This document shows, piece by piece, positions 5,622 to 5,870 of a stretch of DNA of 5,870 nt. The notes beneath the pieces are model-generated. The model ran no database searches and was not told where the DNA came from. It was given only the letters and a program-made list of their open reading frames with translations. The position numbers and the translations under genes are program-made. Position 1 is the stretch's first letter. Every line of letters begins with the position of its first letter. The DNA is from Methanosarcinales archaeon (GTDB taxonomy: Archaea; Halobacteriota; Methanosarcinia; Methanosarcinales; Methanosarcinaceae), in NCBI GenBank assembly GCA_012329085.1, contig JAAXQB010000021.1:1-5870 (forward strand). Direction: 5' to 3'.

Positions 5622-5870
5622 TATAAAAAAATAATTTTAAAATATAGCAATTAGATCAAATTAAAGATAAAATGTATCCCTTTCAAAAAGTATGGTAAAG
5701 TATATATTTATATTGTCTAAATCATTTATTTAAATATACTTTCTATTTCAAAACAATATCAATTGCCATTAGATATTAAGTGGCTGAAACTGAATATAAT
5801 CTATCAGGCTCACATTTGATCTATTTACTCTCTAATTTGAAGCGGATACGATAAAATAAGTATAGATATA
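5622..5870. other. Window end, no gene assigned; G+C rises after about 5780
   Basis: An open plus-strand stretch of 31 codons ends at a TGA near 5819 (QLPLDIKWLKLNIIYQAHI). It has no ATG, and further stops follow. The bases from about 5780 to 5850 are richer in G+C than the spacer before them, which could mean a gene remnant or an RNA continuing outside the window. No tRNA fold was found. Confidence 0.35.

Noticed and set aside
5780..5850. tRNA or transposase remnant in the G+C-richer end
   Set aside because: No acceptor stem or T-arm pairing could be found for a tRNA, and the open stretch is too short and stop-ridden to match to a transposase.

Overview
The window is very AT-rich, with intergenic DNA that is mostly A and T. 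Its content points to a methanogenic archaeon of the Methanobacteriales, most likely a Methanobrevibacter- or Methanosphaera-like genome. The reasons are a small basic protein that I recognise as the DUF5350 family of that order, GGAG-type ribosome binding sites, U-tract rather than hairpin-plus-U gene ends, and wide gene-poor spacers. The assignment is an inference from sequence character, not from a search. No CRISPR array, rRNA, tRNA or insertion-sequence transposase was found.

Layout from left to right. Bases 1-78 hold the possible tail of a plus-strand gene. A spacer to 709 follows. Bases 710-1396 (minus) hold a polytopic membrane iron-sulfur protein of the NapH/polyferredoxin type that is broken: an in-frame TAA replaces codon 12, and the second [4Fe-4S] motif has Gly in place of its third Cys. 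Bases 1397-2015 are full of short palindromes. Bases 2016-2189 (minus) encode the 57-residue DUF5350-like protein. A 755-base spacer (2190-2944) holds one hairpin. Bases 2945-3583 (plus) encode a YggS/PLPBP-family pyridoxal-phosphate protein. It converges, across a spacer with a T-tract on each strand, with an unrecognised 350-residue membrane protein at 4012-5064 (minus). From 5065 to the end there is only non-coding DNA with more palindromes and a 12-bp tandem repeat.

The genes do not form an operon and share no evident pathway. Intact plus broken genes occupy less than half of the window, which is low for an archaeon and fits local genome decay.

The most interesting content is non-coding. 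Nine copies of a 21-nt palindrome, built as a 9-bp arm, a 3-nt loop and a 9-bp arm, are scattered in the spacers. Their stems differ by paired, compensating changes. They occur singly, as a three-unit tandem array with an exact 25-bp period directly behind the DUF5350 gene, as an inverted pair, as an apparent 25-bp insertion inside another repeat, and as the right half of a two-hairpin composite element that occurs twice, 4.5 kb apart. This looks like a mobile or amplifying hairpin family, or a structured RNA family, that I cannot match to a known element.
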